A stretch of DNA of 64,000 nt from Ruegeria denitrificans. Its GTDB lineage: Bacteria; Pseudomonadota; Alphaproteobacteria; Rhodobacterales; Rhodobacteraceae. Within the stretch, counting starts at the first letter, position 1; each line of letters opens with the position of its first letter. A model generated the notes under the pieces. The model was not told the origin of the DNA. It searched no databases and saw only the letters and a program-made list of their open reading frames with translations. Shown here in pieces: positions 35,437-43,687 of this stretch. Location: assembly GCF_001458295.1 (NCBI RefSeq), contig NZ_CYUD01000015.1, positions 1 to 64,000 on the forward strand. The letters run 5' to 3'. The position numbers and the translations under genes were made by a program.

Positions 35437-35816
35437 CGCAGTTACTCCTATCTGCTCGTGGTTGGTCCACGAAGTTAAGCACGGCCTGAGAGCTCTTGGT
35501 CTTCACCGGGTCCTGCGTACAGCCCGCCAGAGGTCAGATCGAATGTTCCTTTGGTCCGGTCCGCTCTGACACGCCGTGGCTGAAGAAAGCCGAGCGTTGC
35601 GCCACAATGCAAACCAAAACACCGGAGTCGCGTCGCGCGGCACCGGATTGCGCTGCTTTACGGGGTTTGTGGTCGGGGATCAAGATAAAAACACCATATT
35701 TTCTACGCCCGGGCGGTGGGTTTTTGCCGTCTACAAACTGCACCGTTGCCTTATTGGGCCGATCAGGCATTCTGGAGGCAATTATAAGAGCAGAAATTTA
35801 AAAACAGGAACCGATC
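35437..35816. other. Intergenic region between rplS and the GH25 gene
   Basis: This 380-base gap separates two divergent genes and should hold both promoters plus the rplS leader. No coding frame here has family similarity or a credible ribosome site. I could not assign a promoter or an autoregulatory leader structure by eye. Confidence 0.4.
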
Positions 35817-36617
35817 ATGCGCATTGCATTGATGCTGGCCGCATTGGCCTTTGCGACCCTGTCCTGCGGTCGCAGTACCCCTCCGCCCCAAAAGGTCGAG
35901 GCCAAAGCTTTTCTGAGCACGACCTCCCCTTCGGTCATCTATCCGGCCTTTCGCGACGCCGATCCTCATGACTGGGACGGGCGTCATCCGGGCCATTATC
36001 CGGTGCACGGGCTGGATGTGTCACGTTGGCAGGGACCGATCAACTGGCACCAAGCAAAGGCATCGGGTGTCAGTTTCGCGTTCATCAAGGCGACTGAAGG
36101 CGGCGACGTGGCCGACCCCCTGTTCGACGATCACCGCCGAGGCGCACAGGCGGCGGGCGTGCCGTGGGGGGCGTATCACTATTATTATTTCTGCCGCCCG
36201 GCCCATGAGCAGGCCAGGTGGTTCATCAAGAACGTTCCAAAAGGCGCTGACCTGCCGCATGTGTTAGATATGGAGTGGACCCCACATTCCAGAACCTGCC
36301 GGTTGCGCCCCGATGGTGCCACTGTCCGGGCCGAGGCCAAACGGTTCCTTGACATTCTTGAACGTCACTATGGTCGCCGTCCGATTGTCTACACGACCGT
36401 GGATTTCCATGGGGACACGGAAATCGGGCGTCTGCGCGGAACCGAATTCTGGCTGCGATCCGTTGCCGGGCATCCGCATCAGGTTTATCCGAAATCATCC
36501 TGGCGGTTCTGGCAATATACCGGCACCGGGCTGGTGCCGGGCGTGCAGGGCAAGGTGGATATCAACACGTTCAACGGCCACCCCGAAGCTTGGGCGCGCT
36601 GGAAGGCGGGGGGTTAG
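35817..36617 (+). CDS. GH25 lysozyme-family lipoprotein
   Basis: A 266-residue glycoside hydrolase family 25 protein. The N-terminus is a lipoprotein signal (LAFATLSC, lipobox Cys17). The GH25 barrel starts HGLDVSRWQGPINW, and the catalytic acid pair is in VLDMEW, with WQYTGTG and VDINTFNG near the end. It would cleave peptidoglycan (muramidase) from the outer or inner membrane surface. Its last four bases overlap the convergent trmD stop. Confidence 0.88.
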   Translation: MRIALMLAALAFATLSCGRSTPPPQKVEAKAFLSTTSPSVIYPAFRDADPHDWDGRHPGHYPVHGLDVSRWQGPINWHQAKASGVSFAFIKATEGGDVADPLFDDHRRGAQAAGVPWGAYHYYYFCRPAHEQARWFIKNVPKGADLPHVLDMEWTPHSRTCRLRPDGATVRAEAKRFLDILERHYGRRPIVYTTVDFHGDTEIGRLRGTEFWLRSVAGHPHQVYPKSSWRFWQYTGTGLVPGVQGKVDINTFNGHPEAWARWKAGG

Positions 36618-37411
36618 TCCCGCTCTTTTCGGTAGATCTCCCACAGATCGGGTCGCCGTTCGCGGGTGATTTGTTCCGACACGTCGTGCCGCCATTTGGC
36701 AATGCGCCCGTGGTGGCCGGACATCAGAATGTCGGGGATCGGGCGGCCCTTCCATTCGGCAGGGCGGGTGTACTGCGGGTGTTCCAGCAAACCTGACGAA
36801 AAGCTTTCTTCTTCGGCCGAGGCCTGATTGCCCAGTACGCCGGGGATCAACCGAACCGTGGCGTCGATCAGCGCCTGCGCTGCGATCTCACCTCCGGTCA
36901 TGACGAAGTCGCCCAAGCTGACCTCCTGCACACCGTAATGCTCCAGTACCCGTTCATCGACACCTTCGAAACGACCGCACAGCAAGGTCATGCCGTCACA
37001 GCGTGCCAGGCTCTGCATCATGCTTTGGTCCATCTGGCGGCCGCGCGGGCTGAGGTAAATCAATGGCCAGTTGCCCTGAACACTCGCCATCGTGTGTTCT
37101 ATCGCCTCGCCCAGAACGTCGGCACGCAGCACCATGCCCGCACCGCCGCCCGCAGGCGTGTCGTCGACATTGCGGTGCTTGCCGATACCGAACTGGCGCA
37201 GATCGACGGTTTCCAGCTGCCACAACCCTTCCTGCAACGCCTTGCCGGTCAGACTTTCTCCCAGCACGCCAGGAAAGGCCGACGGAAACAGAGTGATGAT
37301 CTTGGCCTTCCACACCCCGTACAGATCTGGCGTAGGCGTCATCAGCTCACGCGGTTTCAGGGTTGGGCGGATCGCGTTGCGACCGTGGGATTTACTGGGT
37401 TTGTCTGTCAT
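36614..37411 (-). CDS. trmD: tRNA (guanine37-N1)-methyltransferase
   Basis: A 265-residue SPOUT methyltransferase. It contains KIITLFPSAFPG at the start of the domain, VDDTPAGGGAGMV, YLSPRGRQMDQ, LLCGRFEGVDERV and the knot loop SLGDFVMTGGE, which bind SAM and G37. An N-terminal extension of about 33 residues (MTDKPSKSHGRNAIRP) precedes the domain, as in other Rhodobacteraceae. Its start overlaps the stop of the sulfotransferase-like gene by four bases. Confidence 0.96.
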   Translation of the reverse strand: MTDKPSKSHGRNAIRPTLKPRELMTPTPDLYGVWKAKIITLFPSAFPGVLGESLTGKALQEGLWQLETVDLRQFGIGKHRNVDDTPAGGGAGMVLRADVLGEAIEHTMASVQGNWPLIYLSPRGRQMDQSMMQSLARCDGMTLLCGRFEGVDERVLEHYGVQEVSLGDFVMTGGEIAAQALIDATVRLIPGVLGNQASAEEESFSSGLLEHPQYTRPAEWKGRPIPDILMSGHHGRIAKWRHDVSEQITRERRPDLWEIYRKERD

Positions 37412-38223
37412 GTCGTGCCGATCAGAGCGCTTTTCGCGCGTTCGATAATCGCTGTCTTTTGTTCGATCAGGGCAGCTTCGTCCAGACGCGATCGGTTGAG
37501 ATCCAACAGTTCGGCCAGAACGTCTTCGGGTAGACGATTGTTCACTTTGGAGGGGGGCGCCAAACGCTTGGACTTGTCGCGCGACAGGTCCAGATAATCA
37601 GCAAACGGGGTACCGGGGCCAAACCGTTGAAGTTGCAATTCCTCAAGCCAACCTGTTTGCACGGTGACCGACGGTAACCGGTCGCGAATTTGGTCTGCTG
37701 TGCCCTGCAGGGACGGCTGGTGATCCATGTTCGACCGAAAGGTTTCGAAATCATGGACCTGGCGCATGCGTTCGAGATCATGCGCCCACAGGCTGCGCAG
37801 CCAGCCGCCGCGCTGGCGCAATGACAGGTAGATTGTGATCTCGATCTCTTGCTGGTCAAAGCGGTGGCGAATCTCGTCAACCAGACAGGCGGCAAGTTCC
37901 GGCGCCGCCGCATAGCCCTGTTCAATGTTGCGGCTGGGGCGCAGCCCGGCAAAGTTTTCCTCGCTGATAATCAACCCGCGTCTGGTGCCGAAATCCAGCG
38001 TTTCAAGAAAGGCGCGCAACCGGGTGCCGAATTCGGACAAGGTACCTACGGTACCGTATATGGAGTGTGTGGTAGCCGCCTGCGAAAGGCCCAAGTTTCG
38101 GGTGCGGTAAGGCAGGACCAGTGAAAAATGCGGCCAAATCAGCTCGCGGTTATCATACAGGAAAGACTGCGCCGCAGTGGTGCCGGTTTTGTGAAGCCCC
38201 AGATGCAGCAAAACCCGTCGCAT
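37408..38223 (-). CDS. Sulfotransferase-like P-loop protein
   Basis: A 271-residue protein opening RRVLLHLGLHKTGTTAAQSFL; HKTGTT matches the 5'-phosphosulfate-binding loop of PAPS-dependent sulfotransferases. A second conserved element, around RGLIISEENFAG, fits the 3'-phosphate region. The acceptor is unknown. It is inserted between rimM and trmD with overlaps on both sides (TGATG and ATGA), so it is translated with a tRNA/ribosome maturation operon although no link to translation is known. Confidence 0.72.
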   Translation of the reverse strand: MRRVLLHLGLHKTGTTAAQSFLYDNRELIWPHFSLVLPYRTRNLGLSQAATTHSIYGTVGTLSEFGTRLRAFLETLDFGTRRGLIISEENFAGLRPSRNIEQGYAAAPELAACLVDEIRHRFDQQEIEITIYLSLRQRGGWLRSLWAHDLERMRQVHDFETFRSNMDHQPSLQGTADQIRDRLPSVTVQTGWLEELQLQRFGPGTPFADYLDLSRDKSKRLAPPSKVNNRLPEDVLAELLDLNRSRLDEAALIEQKTAIIERAKSALIGTT

Positions 38224-38726
38224 CAGATCAACCCTTCGGGCGGGTCGGCGACAATGCGGCCCTTGTCCAGATCGACCGTTGGGACGGCTTCAAGCGTGAA
38301 GGGCAACAAGACAGTTGATTTTAGGCCCGGCCCATGTAGTTCCAGCAAGTCGGCCGCGCCGTGGTTCTGCACCGATTTCACCCGTCCCAGCAGGGTGCCG
38401 CCAGTGTCGTAAACCTCAAGCCCGATCAGGTCGGTGTGATAGAATTCGTCATCGGGCAGAGACGGCAGCTGATCGCGACGGGCATACAGACGCAAGCCGT
38501 TGATGGCGTCAGCCTGTTCTTTGGTCTCAACCCCGCCCAGCCGGGCAGCGAACCCGTTTTTGATCGGGCGGGTCAGAACCAACGGATAGCGCTCTTTGCC
38601 GTTTTCGTCCGTCAGAGGGGAATAGGCCTCGATATCCTCGGGGATCGCGCAAAAGCTTTTCAGGCGCACTTCGCCACGCACGCCGTAAGACCCCGCAATG
38701 CTGCCGACGCAGATCAGATCATTCAT
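38223..38726 (-). CDS. rimM: Ribosome maturation factor RimM
   Basis: A 167-residue 16S rRNA processing factor binding S19. It begins [21 protein letters not shown], the RimM N-terminal beta-barrel, and continues with a C-terminal PRC barrel ([21 protein letters not shown]). Its start lies inside the 49-residue ORF upstream (8-base overlap) and its stop overlaps the next start, so three genes are translationally coupled. Confidence 0.95.
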   Translation of the reverse strand: MNDLICVGSIAGSYGVRGEVRLKSFCAIPEDIEAYSPLTDENGKERYPLVLTRPIKNGFAARLGGVETKEQADAINGLRLYARRDQLPSLPDDEFYHTDLIGLEVYDTGGTLLGRVKSVQNHGAADLLELHGPGLKSTVLLPFTLEAVPTVDLDKGRIVADPPEGLI

Positions 38727-38868
38727 TTGGCTTGTCCACCGTCACACATAATCCGTCCTGCCAATCGCCGCGGGCCTCACATGCCTCGCGCTGGTTCGAG
38801 CGTTCAAAGAACACGCCCACAATAAAAGCGATCATCAACAGGATGGGAAGTCGAATAAGCCCGAACAT
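38719..38868 (-). CDS. Small single-helix membrane protein before rimM
   Basis: A 49-residue open frame starting two bases after the bluB stop. It encodes a membrane helix ([18 protein letters not shown]), then a short soluble tail with two cysteines ([14 protein letters not shown]). It ends inside rimM (8-base overlap), which places it firmly in the operon. The tail resembles short Cys-containing proteins that accompany rimM or S16 genes in related bacteria, as far as I recall. Function unknown. Confidence 0.65.
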   Translation of the reverse strand: MFGLIRLPILLMIAFIVGVFFERSNQREACEARGDWQDGLCVTVDKPNE

Positions 38869-38870
38869 CT

Positions 38871-39506
38871 TTAGCGCACCTCAATCGGCAGCGTGCCGTG
38901 GCGGCTTTCCCAGCCAGCGCGTTCCAGTTCGGGCGTGTCGGAAAACTCTTCGGGTTGCCCAACGCAAAAATAACCGATCAGGCGCCAGTCGTCCGGCACG
39001 TTCAGGTCGCGTGCCAACTGGTCGGGGTCCAGAATGGACACCCAGCCCAGCCCCAGCCCTTTGGCCCTTAGGGCCAACCAGAACAGGGTGATGGCGGACA
39101 CGACGGAATAGCGCCGCATCTCGGGCATTGTTCCCGCGCCCAGACCTTGGCCCTTGTCGGTGGCATCGTCACAGAACACGGCCAATTGCACCGGGGCTTC
39201 TTGCATGCCGGACAGTTTCAGCTGGCTGTATAGTTGGGCTTTTTCACCGGAATAACCATCCAGCGCCTGCGCGTTGGCGGTTTGGAAATTCTCAAGCGCC
39301 GCAGCACGCGCGGCCTCGCTTTCGACGCGGATAACGCGCCAAGGTTCGCTGAGCCCCACTGAAGGGGCCAGTCGAAACGCGTCGAGGCAGCGCGTCAGCA
39401 CTGCCTCGTCTATCGCGTCGGTGCGGAACCGACGCACGTCGCGCCGGAGCCGCATCAACAGATCGAACTGCGTGCGGAAATCGTCAGTGAAAGTCTGATC
39501 CTGCAC
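38871..39506 (-). CDS. bluB: 5,6-dimethylbenzimidazole synthase
   Basis: A 211-residue flavin-fold protein that destroys FMNH2 to make dimethylbenzimidazole, the lower ligand of cobalamin. BluB features are seen: RRDVRRFRTDAI, FRLAPSVGLSEPWR, and LGLGWVSILDPDQLARDL followed by GYFCVGQPEEF. It differs from nitroreductases by this C-terminal block. It is co-oriented with rpsP and rimM (12 and 2 base gaps), a position unrelated to the cobalamin genes at 60-61.8 kb. Confidence 0.88.
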   Translation of the reverse strand: MQDQTFTDDFRTQFDLLMRLRRDVRRFRTDAIDEAVLTRCLDAFRLAPSVGLSEPWRVIRVESEAARAAALENFQTANAQALDGYSGEKAQLYSQLKLSGMQEAPVQLAVFCDDATDKGQGLGAGTMPEMRRYSVVSAITLFWLALRAKGLGLGWVSILDPDQLARDLNVPDDWRLIGYFCVGQPEEFSDTPELERAGWESRHGTLPIEVR

Positions 39507-39518
39507 GCGCCCGCCTGC

Positions 39519-39908
39519 TTATTCTTCTGCTGCTGCTTCTTCAGCCGGTGCAGCAGCTGCTTCGGCAGCTTCAGCAACCTTTGCAGCCTTTTCTTCCGCG
39601 CGTTCCTGAGCTTTCTTGCCCGGGGTACCCTTGTTGGGGTTGTTACGCTCGGCCTTGTCACGGGTGCCGGCAGCTTCCAGCATGCGCGCGATACGGTCGG
39701 TGGGCTGTGCGCCTTGGTCCAGCCAGTACTGAATGCGCTCCACGTTCATTTTCACGCGCTCTTCGCTGTCTTTCGGCAGCAGCGGGTTGTAGGTGCCCAG
39801 CTTTTCGATGAAACGGCCGTCACGGGGCATGCGGCTGTCAGCTGCCACGATGCGATAGAAGGGACGTTTTTTCGAGCCGCCGCGGGCGAGACGAATTTTC
39901 ATTGCCAT
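39519..39908 (-). CDS. rpsP: 30S ribosomal protein S16
   Basis: A 129-residue S16: [40 protein letters not shown] is diagnostic, followed by [14 protein letters not shown]. The C-terminal about 40 residues are an Ala/Glu/Lys-rich low-complexity tail, longer than in E. coli (82 residues) but usual in alphaproteobacteria. Confidence 0.97.
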   Translation of the reverse strand: MAMKIRLARGGSKKRPFYRIVAADSRMPRDGRFIEKLGTYNPLLPKDSEERVKMNVERIQYWLDQGAQPTDRIARMLEAAGTRDKAERNNPNKGTPGKKAQERAEEKAAKVAEAAEAAAAPAEEAAAEE

Positions 39909-39951
39909 GGTGGTATCTCCTTTGGATGGCGTTTACCGGGATCGTTTCCGG

Positions 39952-40248
39952 TTAATTCTGGTGTTTCTTGTGGTGTCGGATGACTTCCTGAATGATGAAA
40001 TTCAGAAAAGCCTTGGCAAAGTCAGGATCCAGATTGGCCTGTTTCGCAAGGTCTTCTAACCGTGCGATCTGCGTGGCTTCGCGCGTGGGATCGGACGGGG
40101 GAAGGTCGTGTGCGGCCTTGAGCTTGCCAACGGCCTGCGTGTGCTTGAACCGCTCGCCCAGCGTGTAGACAAGGATCGCGTCCAGCCGGTCAATGCTTTC
40201 GCGGTGCTCTTTCAACAGCGCGGCGGCCTGTGTCACAGGGTTGGTCAT
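39952..40248 (-). CDS. Chorismate mutase (AroQ class)
   Basis: A 98-residue all-helical protein. HRESIDRLDAILVYTLGERFKHTQAVGKLKA matches the AroQ first helix with the catalytic Arg and Lys positions, and REATQIARLEDLAKQ and FLNFIIQEVIRHHK the second and third. It converts chorismate to prephenate for Phe/Tyr synthesis. I take ATG 40248, with AGAGGA eight bases before it; a start at 40290 would overlap the GNAT gene. Confidence 0.88.
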   Translation of the reverse strand: MTNPVTQAAALLKEHRESIDRLDAILVYTLGERFKHTQAVGKLKAAHDLPPSDPTREATQIARLEDLAKQANLDPDFAKAFLNFIIQEVIRHHKKHQN

Positions 40249-40282
40249 TGGCCGATCCTCTTTGCGATCAAAGCGATGTGGG

Positions 40283-40837
40283 TCATGCATAGGCCTCCAT
40301 GCCGCCATTCACCAGATCGGCAGGGGCAGGATGGCGCCAGATTTCGGATGCGCCGAATTTGGGATGTTTGTAGTGATAGTCGAACTGTGCGCCCAGCCGT
40401 TTGGCTACGGCCTTGCTGGTGTGGTTTTCCGGGGCGATTAGCGAAATCGCGGTATCCCAGCCCAGCACATCATAGGCATGGGTGCGCGCGGCCAAAGCGG
40501 CCTCGGTTGCATAACCCTTGCCGGTGGCCTTGTTCATCAGTGTCCAGCCAATCTCAGGCTCGGGCCAGCCATCGGGGAACCACAGGCCGACGCGACCGAC
40601 ATAAGTACCGGTGTCCTTTTCCTCGACGCCCCAGAACCCATAGCCACGCAGGGTCCAGTGGCCCAGCAGCATGGCGATCAAACGCCAAGTTTCATCACGA
40701 CGTTTTCGCCCGCCAACGAATTCCGACGCGTCACTGGCGTAGAACTCTGCCTCGGCGTCCAGATCAGCTTCGGACGGTGCGCGCAGGATCAGGCGCTCGG
40801 TCTCAAGCCGGGGGATATGATGCGCAATGGCTGTCAT
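40283..40837 (-). CDS. RimJ-type GNAT N-acetyltransferase
   Basis: A 184-residue acetyltransferase of the Acetyltransf_3 group. It begins RLETERLILRAPSEADLDAEAEFY and has the EIGWTLMNKATGKGYATEA acetyl-CoA loop, and LIAPENHTSKAVAKRLGA near the end. Proteins of this group acetylate protein N-termini or small amines. The start overlaps the ffh stop (TAATG), so it is coupled to the SRP gene. The substrate is not known. Confidence 0.85.
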   Translation of the reverse strand: MTAIAHHIPRLETERLILRAPSEADLDAEAEFYASDASEFVGGRKRRDETWRLIAMLLGHWTLRGYGFWGVEEKDTGTYVGRVGLWFPDGWPEPEIGWTLMNKATGKGYATEAALAARTHAYDVLGWDTAISLIAPENHTSKAVAKRLGAQFDYHYKHPKFGASEIWRHPAPADLVNGGMEAYA

Positions 40838-42342
40838 TACTTCTTCTTGCCAAACCCACTGAGGCCCGGAGGCAGGCCCATGCCACCGCCCATTCCGGGC
40901 ATGCCACCGGGCATTTTGCCCATCGCCTTGGCCGCCTGTTCAAGCGCTTTGGGGTCCATGCCTGCGGCCATGTCTTCGGGGCTGGGGCCGCCTTTGCCGA
41001 ACATGCCTTTCATGGCTTGTTTCAGCATCTTGCCTTTGCCCATCTTGCCCATCTTTTTCATCATATCCGACATCTGCCGGTGCATCTTGAGCAGCTTGTT
41101 GAGGTCGCTGACCTCCATTCCCGAACCGGCGGCGATCCGTTTCTTACGGCTCGCTTGCAGCAACTGCGGGTTGGCGCGTTCGCGTTTGGTCATGGACTGG
41201 ATCATGGCGATTTGGCGCTTGAGCACCTTGTCATCCATGCCTGCTTCTTCGACCTGTTTGGCCATTTTGCCCATGCCCGGCATCATGCCCATCATGCCCT
41301 GCATACCGCCCATCTGGATCATCTGTTCCAGCTGCATTTTCAGGTCGTTCATGTTGAACTGACCTTTGACCATGCGCTTCATCATGCGCTCGGTCTGTTC
41401 CATCTCCATCGTTTCCTGGGCTTTTTCGACCAGAGCAACGATGTCGCCCATGCCCAGAATACGACCGGCGATCCGGTCCGGCTCGAAGGTTTCGAGCGCG
41501 TCCATCTTCTCACCCAGACCGACAAAGCGGATCGGCTTGCCAGTGACCGCACGCATCGACAGCGCCGCACCACCGCGCCCGTCGCCGTCCATCCGGGTCA
41601 AGACCACGCCCGAGATGCCGACTTTGGCGTCGAACTCTTCGGCGACTTCGACAGCGACCTGACCGGTCAGGCCGTCGACGACCAGCAGGGTCTCGCGCGG
41701 GTCGACCGCGTTTCGAACCTGCTCGACCTCGTCCATCAGCACTTCGTCGATGTGCAAACGGCCAGCAGTATCCAGCATATAGACGTCATAGCCACCCAGC
41801 GTAGCCTGCTGCTTGGCGCGCTTGGCGATATCAACCGGTTTCTGGCCCGGCACAATCGGCAGGGTGTCCACGCCAACCTGCGTGCCCAGAACGGCCAACT
41901 GATCCATCGCTGCCGGGCGATAAACGTCCAGCGAGGCCATCAGGACCTTCTTGCCCTCTTTCTCTTTCAGGCGCTTGGCCAGCTTACCGGTGGTGGTCGT
42001 CTTGCCCGAGCCCTGCAGACCGACCATCAGGATTGGGGCAGGCGGGTTATCAATTTTCAGCGCACCGGGATCATCCTCGCCTCGCAGCACGTCGACCAGC
42101 GCGTCATGCACGATCTTGACGACCTGCTGTCCGGGGGTAATCGACTTGGTCACCGCCTGACCGGTGGCCTGATCCTGCACTTTCTTGACGAATTCACGGG
42201 CAACCGGCAGCGAAACGTCAGCCTCAAGCAGGGCAACCCGAACTTCGCGCAGGGCGGTTTTAACGTCTTCTTCGGACAGAGCACCCTGTTTGGTCAGCCG
42301 GTCAAAGACACCAGAAAGGCGTTCGGATAGATTTTCAAACAT
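40837..42342 (-). CDS. ffh: Signal recognition particle protein Ffh
   Basis: A 501-residue SRP54 GTPase. The N domain is about 1-85. The G domain has Walker A GLQGSGKTTTTGKLA, DVYRPAAMDQL, DTAGRLHIDE and TRMDGDGRGGAA. The M domain from about 300 is rich in methionine (GGMQGMMGMMPGMGKM) and binds 4.5S RNA and signal peptides. The C-terminal Gly/Met/Pro extension is typical for this group. Confidence 0.97.
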   Translation of the reverse strand: MFENLSERLSGVFDRLTKQGALSEEDVKTALREVRVALLEADVSLPVAREFVKKVQDQATGQAVTKSITPGQQVVKIVHDALVDVLRGEDDPGALKIDNPPAPILMVGLQGSGKTTTTGKLAKRLKEKEGKKVLMASLDVYRPAAMDQLAVLGTQVGVDTLPIVPGQKPVDIAKRAKQQATLGGYDVYMLDTAGRLHIDEVLMDEVEQVRNAVDPRETLLVVDGLTGQVAVEVAEEFDAKVGISGVVLTRMDGDGRGGAALSMRAVTGKPIRFVGLGEKMDALETFEPDRIAGRILGMGDIVALVEKAQETMEMEQTERMMKRMVKGQFNMNDLKMQLEQMIQMGGMQGMMGMMPGMGKMAKQVEEAGMDDKVLKRQIAMIQSMTKRERANPQLLQASRKKRIAAGSGMEVSDLNKLLKMHRQMSDMMKKMGKMGKGKMLKQAMKGMFGKGGPSPEDMAAGMDPKALEQAAKAMGKMPGGMPGMGGGMGLPPGLSGFGKKK

Positions 42343-42433
42343 GCCTTCGGCCTCCTTAGCCGGTTTAGATGTGGCACTACCTAGCTAGGTGGCGCCGGTT
42401 AAATACACAATTGCCCCCTCCCACTGAATTAGA

Positions 42434-42467
42434 CGTGGGGGTAATGCCAAATGGCATTGCCCCCACG
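42434..42467. repeat. 16-bp near-perfect hairpin upstream of ffh
   Basis: Bases 42434-42449 (CGTGGGGGTAATGCCA) pair with 42452-42467 across a 2-base loop, with one G-T-type mismatch. Either strand gives a stem of about 16 pairs. No T-run follows on either side, so it is not an obvious intrinsic terminator. It lies between ffh and the membrane-protein gene at 42549, both transcribed leftward. Confidence 0.6.
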
Positions 42468-42548
42468 GGCGAAACTCGCTGGTGGGGGGCGATCCCTGAA
42501 CGACTCAAGGGACCGGAAGATCAGATGCTTCCGGATGTTGGTGGCGAT

Positions 42549-43067
42549 TTAGGCCGATTGGCTGGCAGAGTCAACCTTGCGCGCCGGAAGCCAACTATTG
42601 ACGGCATCTGCCAGCCGATGCGCGCCGCGCCCGCTGGAATAGGACTCGACGATGGGGTGCCGACCCGCGCTCATGCCCTTGTTCAGTATGAGAACAGGAC
42701 GATAAAGCGTTGATGAGCCCTTGTTGCTGCGCGACGTCGTGCTTTCTACCTCTGCATGAGACAAGTTCGAAAGAACGTGTTCTACGGCATCATAGCCAAA
42801 AACCGACTGCCTGCGGATTACAATGCTGTCTTTGTCCCGGTCCAAAATGACCTGAACGCGCTGTACAAAGGCGCAGAACGCCCCAAAGCCCAATCCTCCG
42901 CCGCCGAGGGCGAATATCAGCCCGAACAGAATGGCCTCGCCCCCCTCGGTCATCAAGAAGAGACCGAGGCCGACAAAGATCAGTATGAAAAAGACGAGCG
43001 TGATGCCGATGAACCAAGGGGTATCGGACAGGATCAGTTGGTTCGGTGTGTTGCGCGTGACTTTCAT
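42549..43067 (-). CDS. Membrane protein with two helices, function unknown
   Basis: A 172-residue protein. Two hydrophobic segments (about 19-40 and 46-68) precede a soluble C-terminal domain of about 100 residues containing VILDRDKDSIVIRRQSVFGYD, a pattern seen in small membrane proteins of unknown function. I do not recognise a family with certainty. It stands alone, with a hairpin downstream and no operon partners. Confidence 0.6.
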   Translation of the reverse strand: MKVTRNTPNQLILSDTPWFIGITLVFFILIFVGLGLFLMTEGGEAILFGLIFALGGGGLGFGAFCAFVQRVQVILDRDKDSIVIRRQSVFGYDAVEHVLSNLSHAEVESTTSRSNKGSSTLYRPVLILNKGMSAGRHPIVESYSSGRGAHRLADAVNSWLPARKVDSASQSA

Positions 43068-43156
43068 GGCGGCACGCTAGCATCGAACACTGTGCCTGTC
43101 GTGGCTTGAATTTACCTGCCCGTTGCGCGATGAGCGCTTCACACGAGGAGGGTCAC

Positions 43157-43687
43157 ATGGACGCATCATCTGCTTTTCAGGACACATTGCCGATCAGTTC
43201 TGACGCGCTGCTGGCGACGTTGGATGACTGGGGGCTGCCTTATAGGCTGCACACGCATGTCCCGCTGCGCACGGTTGAAGAGTCAAAAGCGGTCGAGGAT
43301 CAGTTCATGGTGCCCGGTGAGAATGCGCTGCGGCTCAAGAACCTGTATTTGCGTGACAAGAAAAAGCGGAATTACCTGGTGACGCTGGAACAGAGCCGAG
43401 AGATCGACCTTAAAGCTTTGGGTGCAGAGCTGGGTGTCGGGACCTTGTCCTTTGGTTCCGCAGATCGGTTGATGCAGAACCTCGGTATCCGCCCCGGCGC
43501 GGTCAGCCCACTGGCGATGATCAACGGGGTTGAGAACAATGTAAGGTTCTTCATGGATGGCGCGGCGCAAAAGTCCGACGTCATCTATATGCACCCGTTG
43601 GTCAACGATCGGACCGTGGCAATGACGCGCGCCGATCTGATGGCGTTTTTCGACCGGATCGGCTGTGAAGTGAACTGGCTGCCCTGA
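43157..43687 (+). CDS. YbaK/ProX-type aminoacyl-tRNA editing protein
   Basis: A 176-residue YbaK/EbsC-domain protein, like ProX, which hydrolyses mischarged tRNAs such as Ala-tRNA(Pro). The features are LPYRLHTHVPLRTVEES, the conserved lysine region LKNLYLRDKKKRNYLVTL, and GAVSPLAMINGVENNVRFF (the GxxxP active-site loop). I take ATG 43157 with GAGGAGGG five bases before it; the ATG 51 bases upstream is not needed. Confidence 0.85.
   Translation: MDASSAFQDTLPISSDALLATLDDWGLPYRLHTHVPLRTVEESKAVEDQFMVPGENALRLKNLYLRDKKKRNYLVTLEQSREIDLKALGAELGVGTLSFGSADRLMQNLGIRPGAVSPLAMINGVENNVRFFMDGAAQKSDVIYMHPLVNDRTVAMTRADLMAFFDRIGCEVNWLP

Noticed and set aside
40108..42330. A long plus-strand open frame of 740 codons opposite ffh and the GNAT/chorismate mutase genes
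   Set aside because: It is antisense to recognisable genes, has His/Arg-rich composition typical of high-GC shadow frames, and no family motif.
42434..42467. Hairpin as an intrinsic terminator
   Set aside because: No T-run follows the stem on either strand; kept only as a hairpin.
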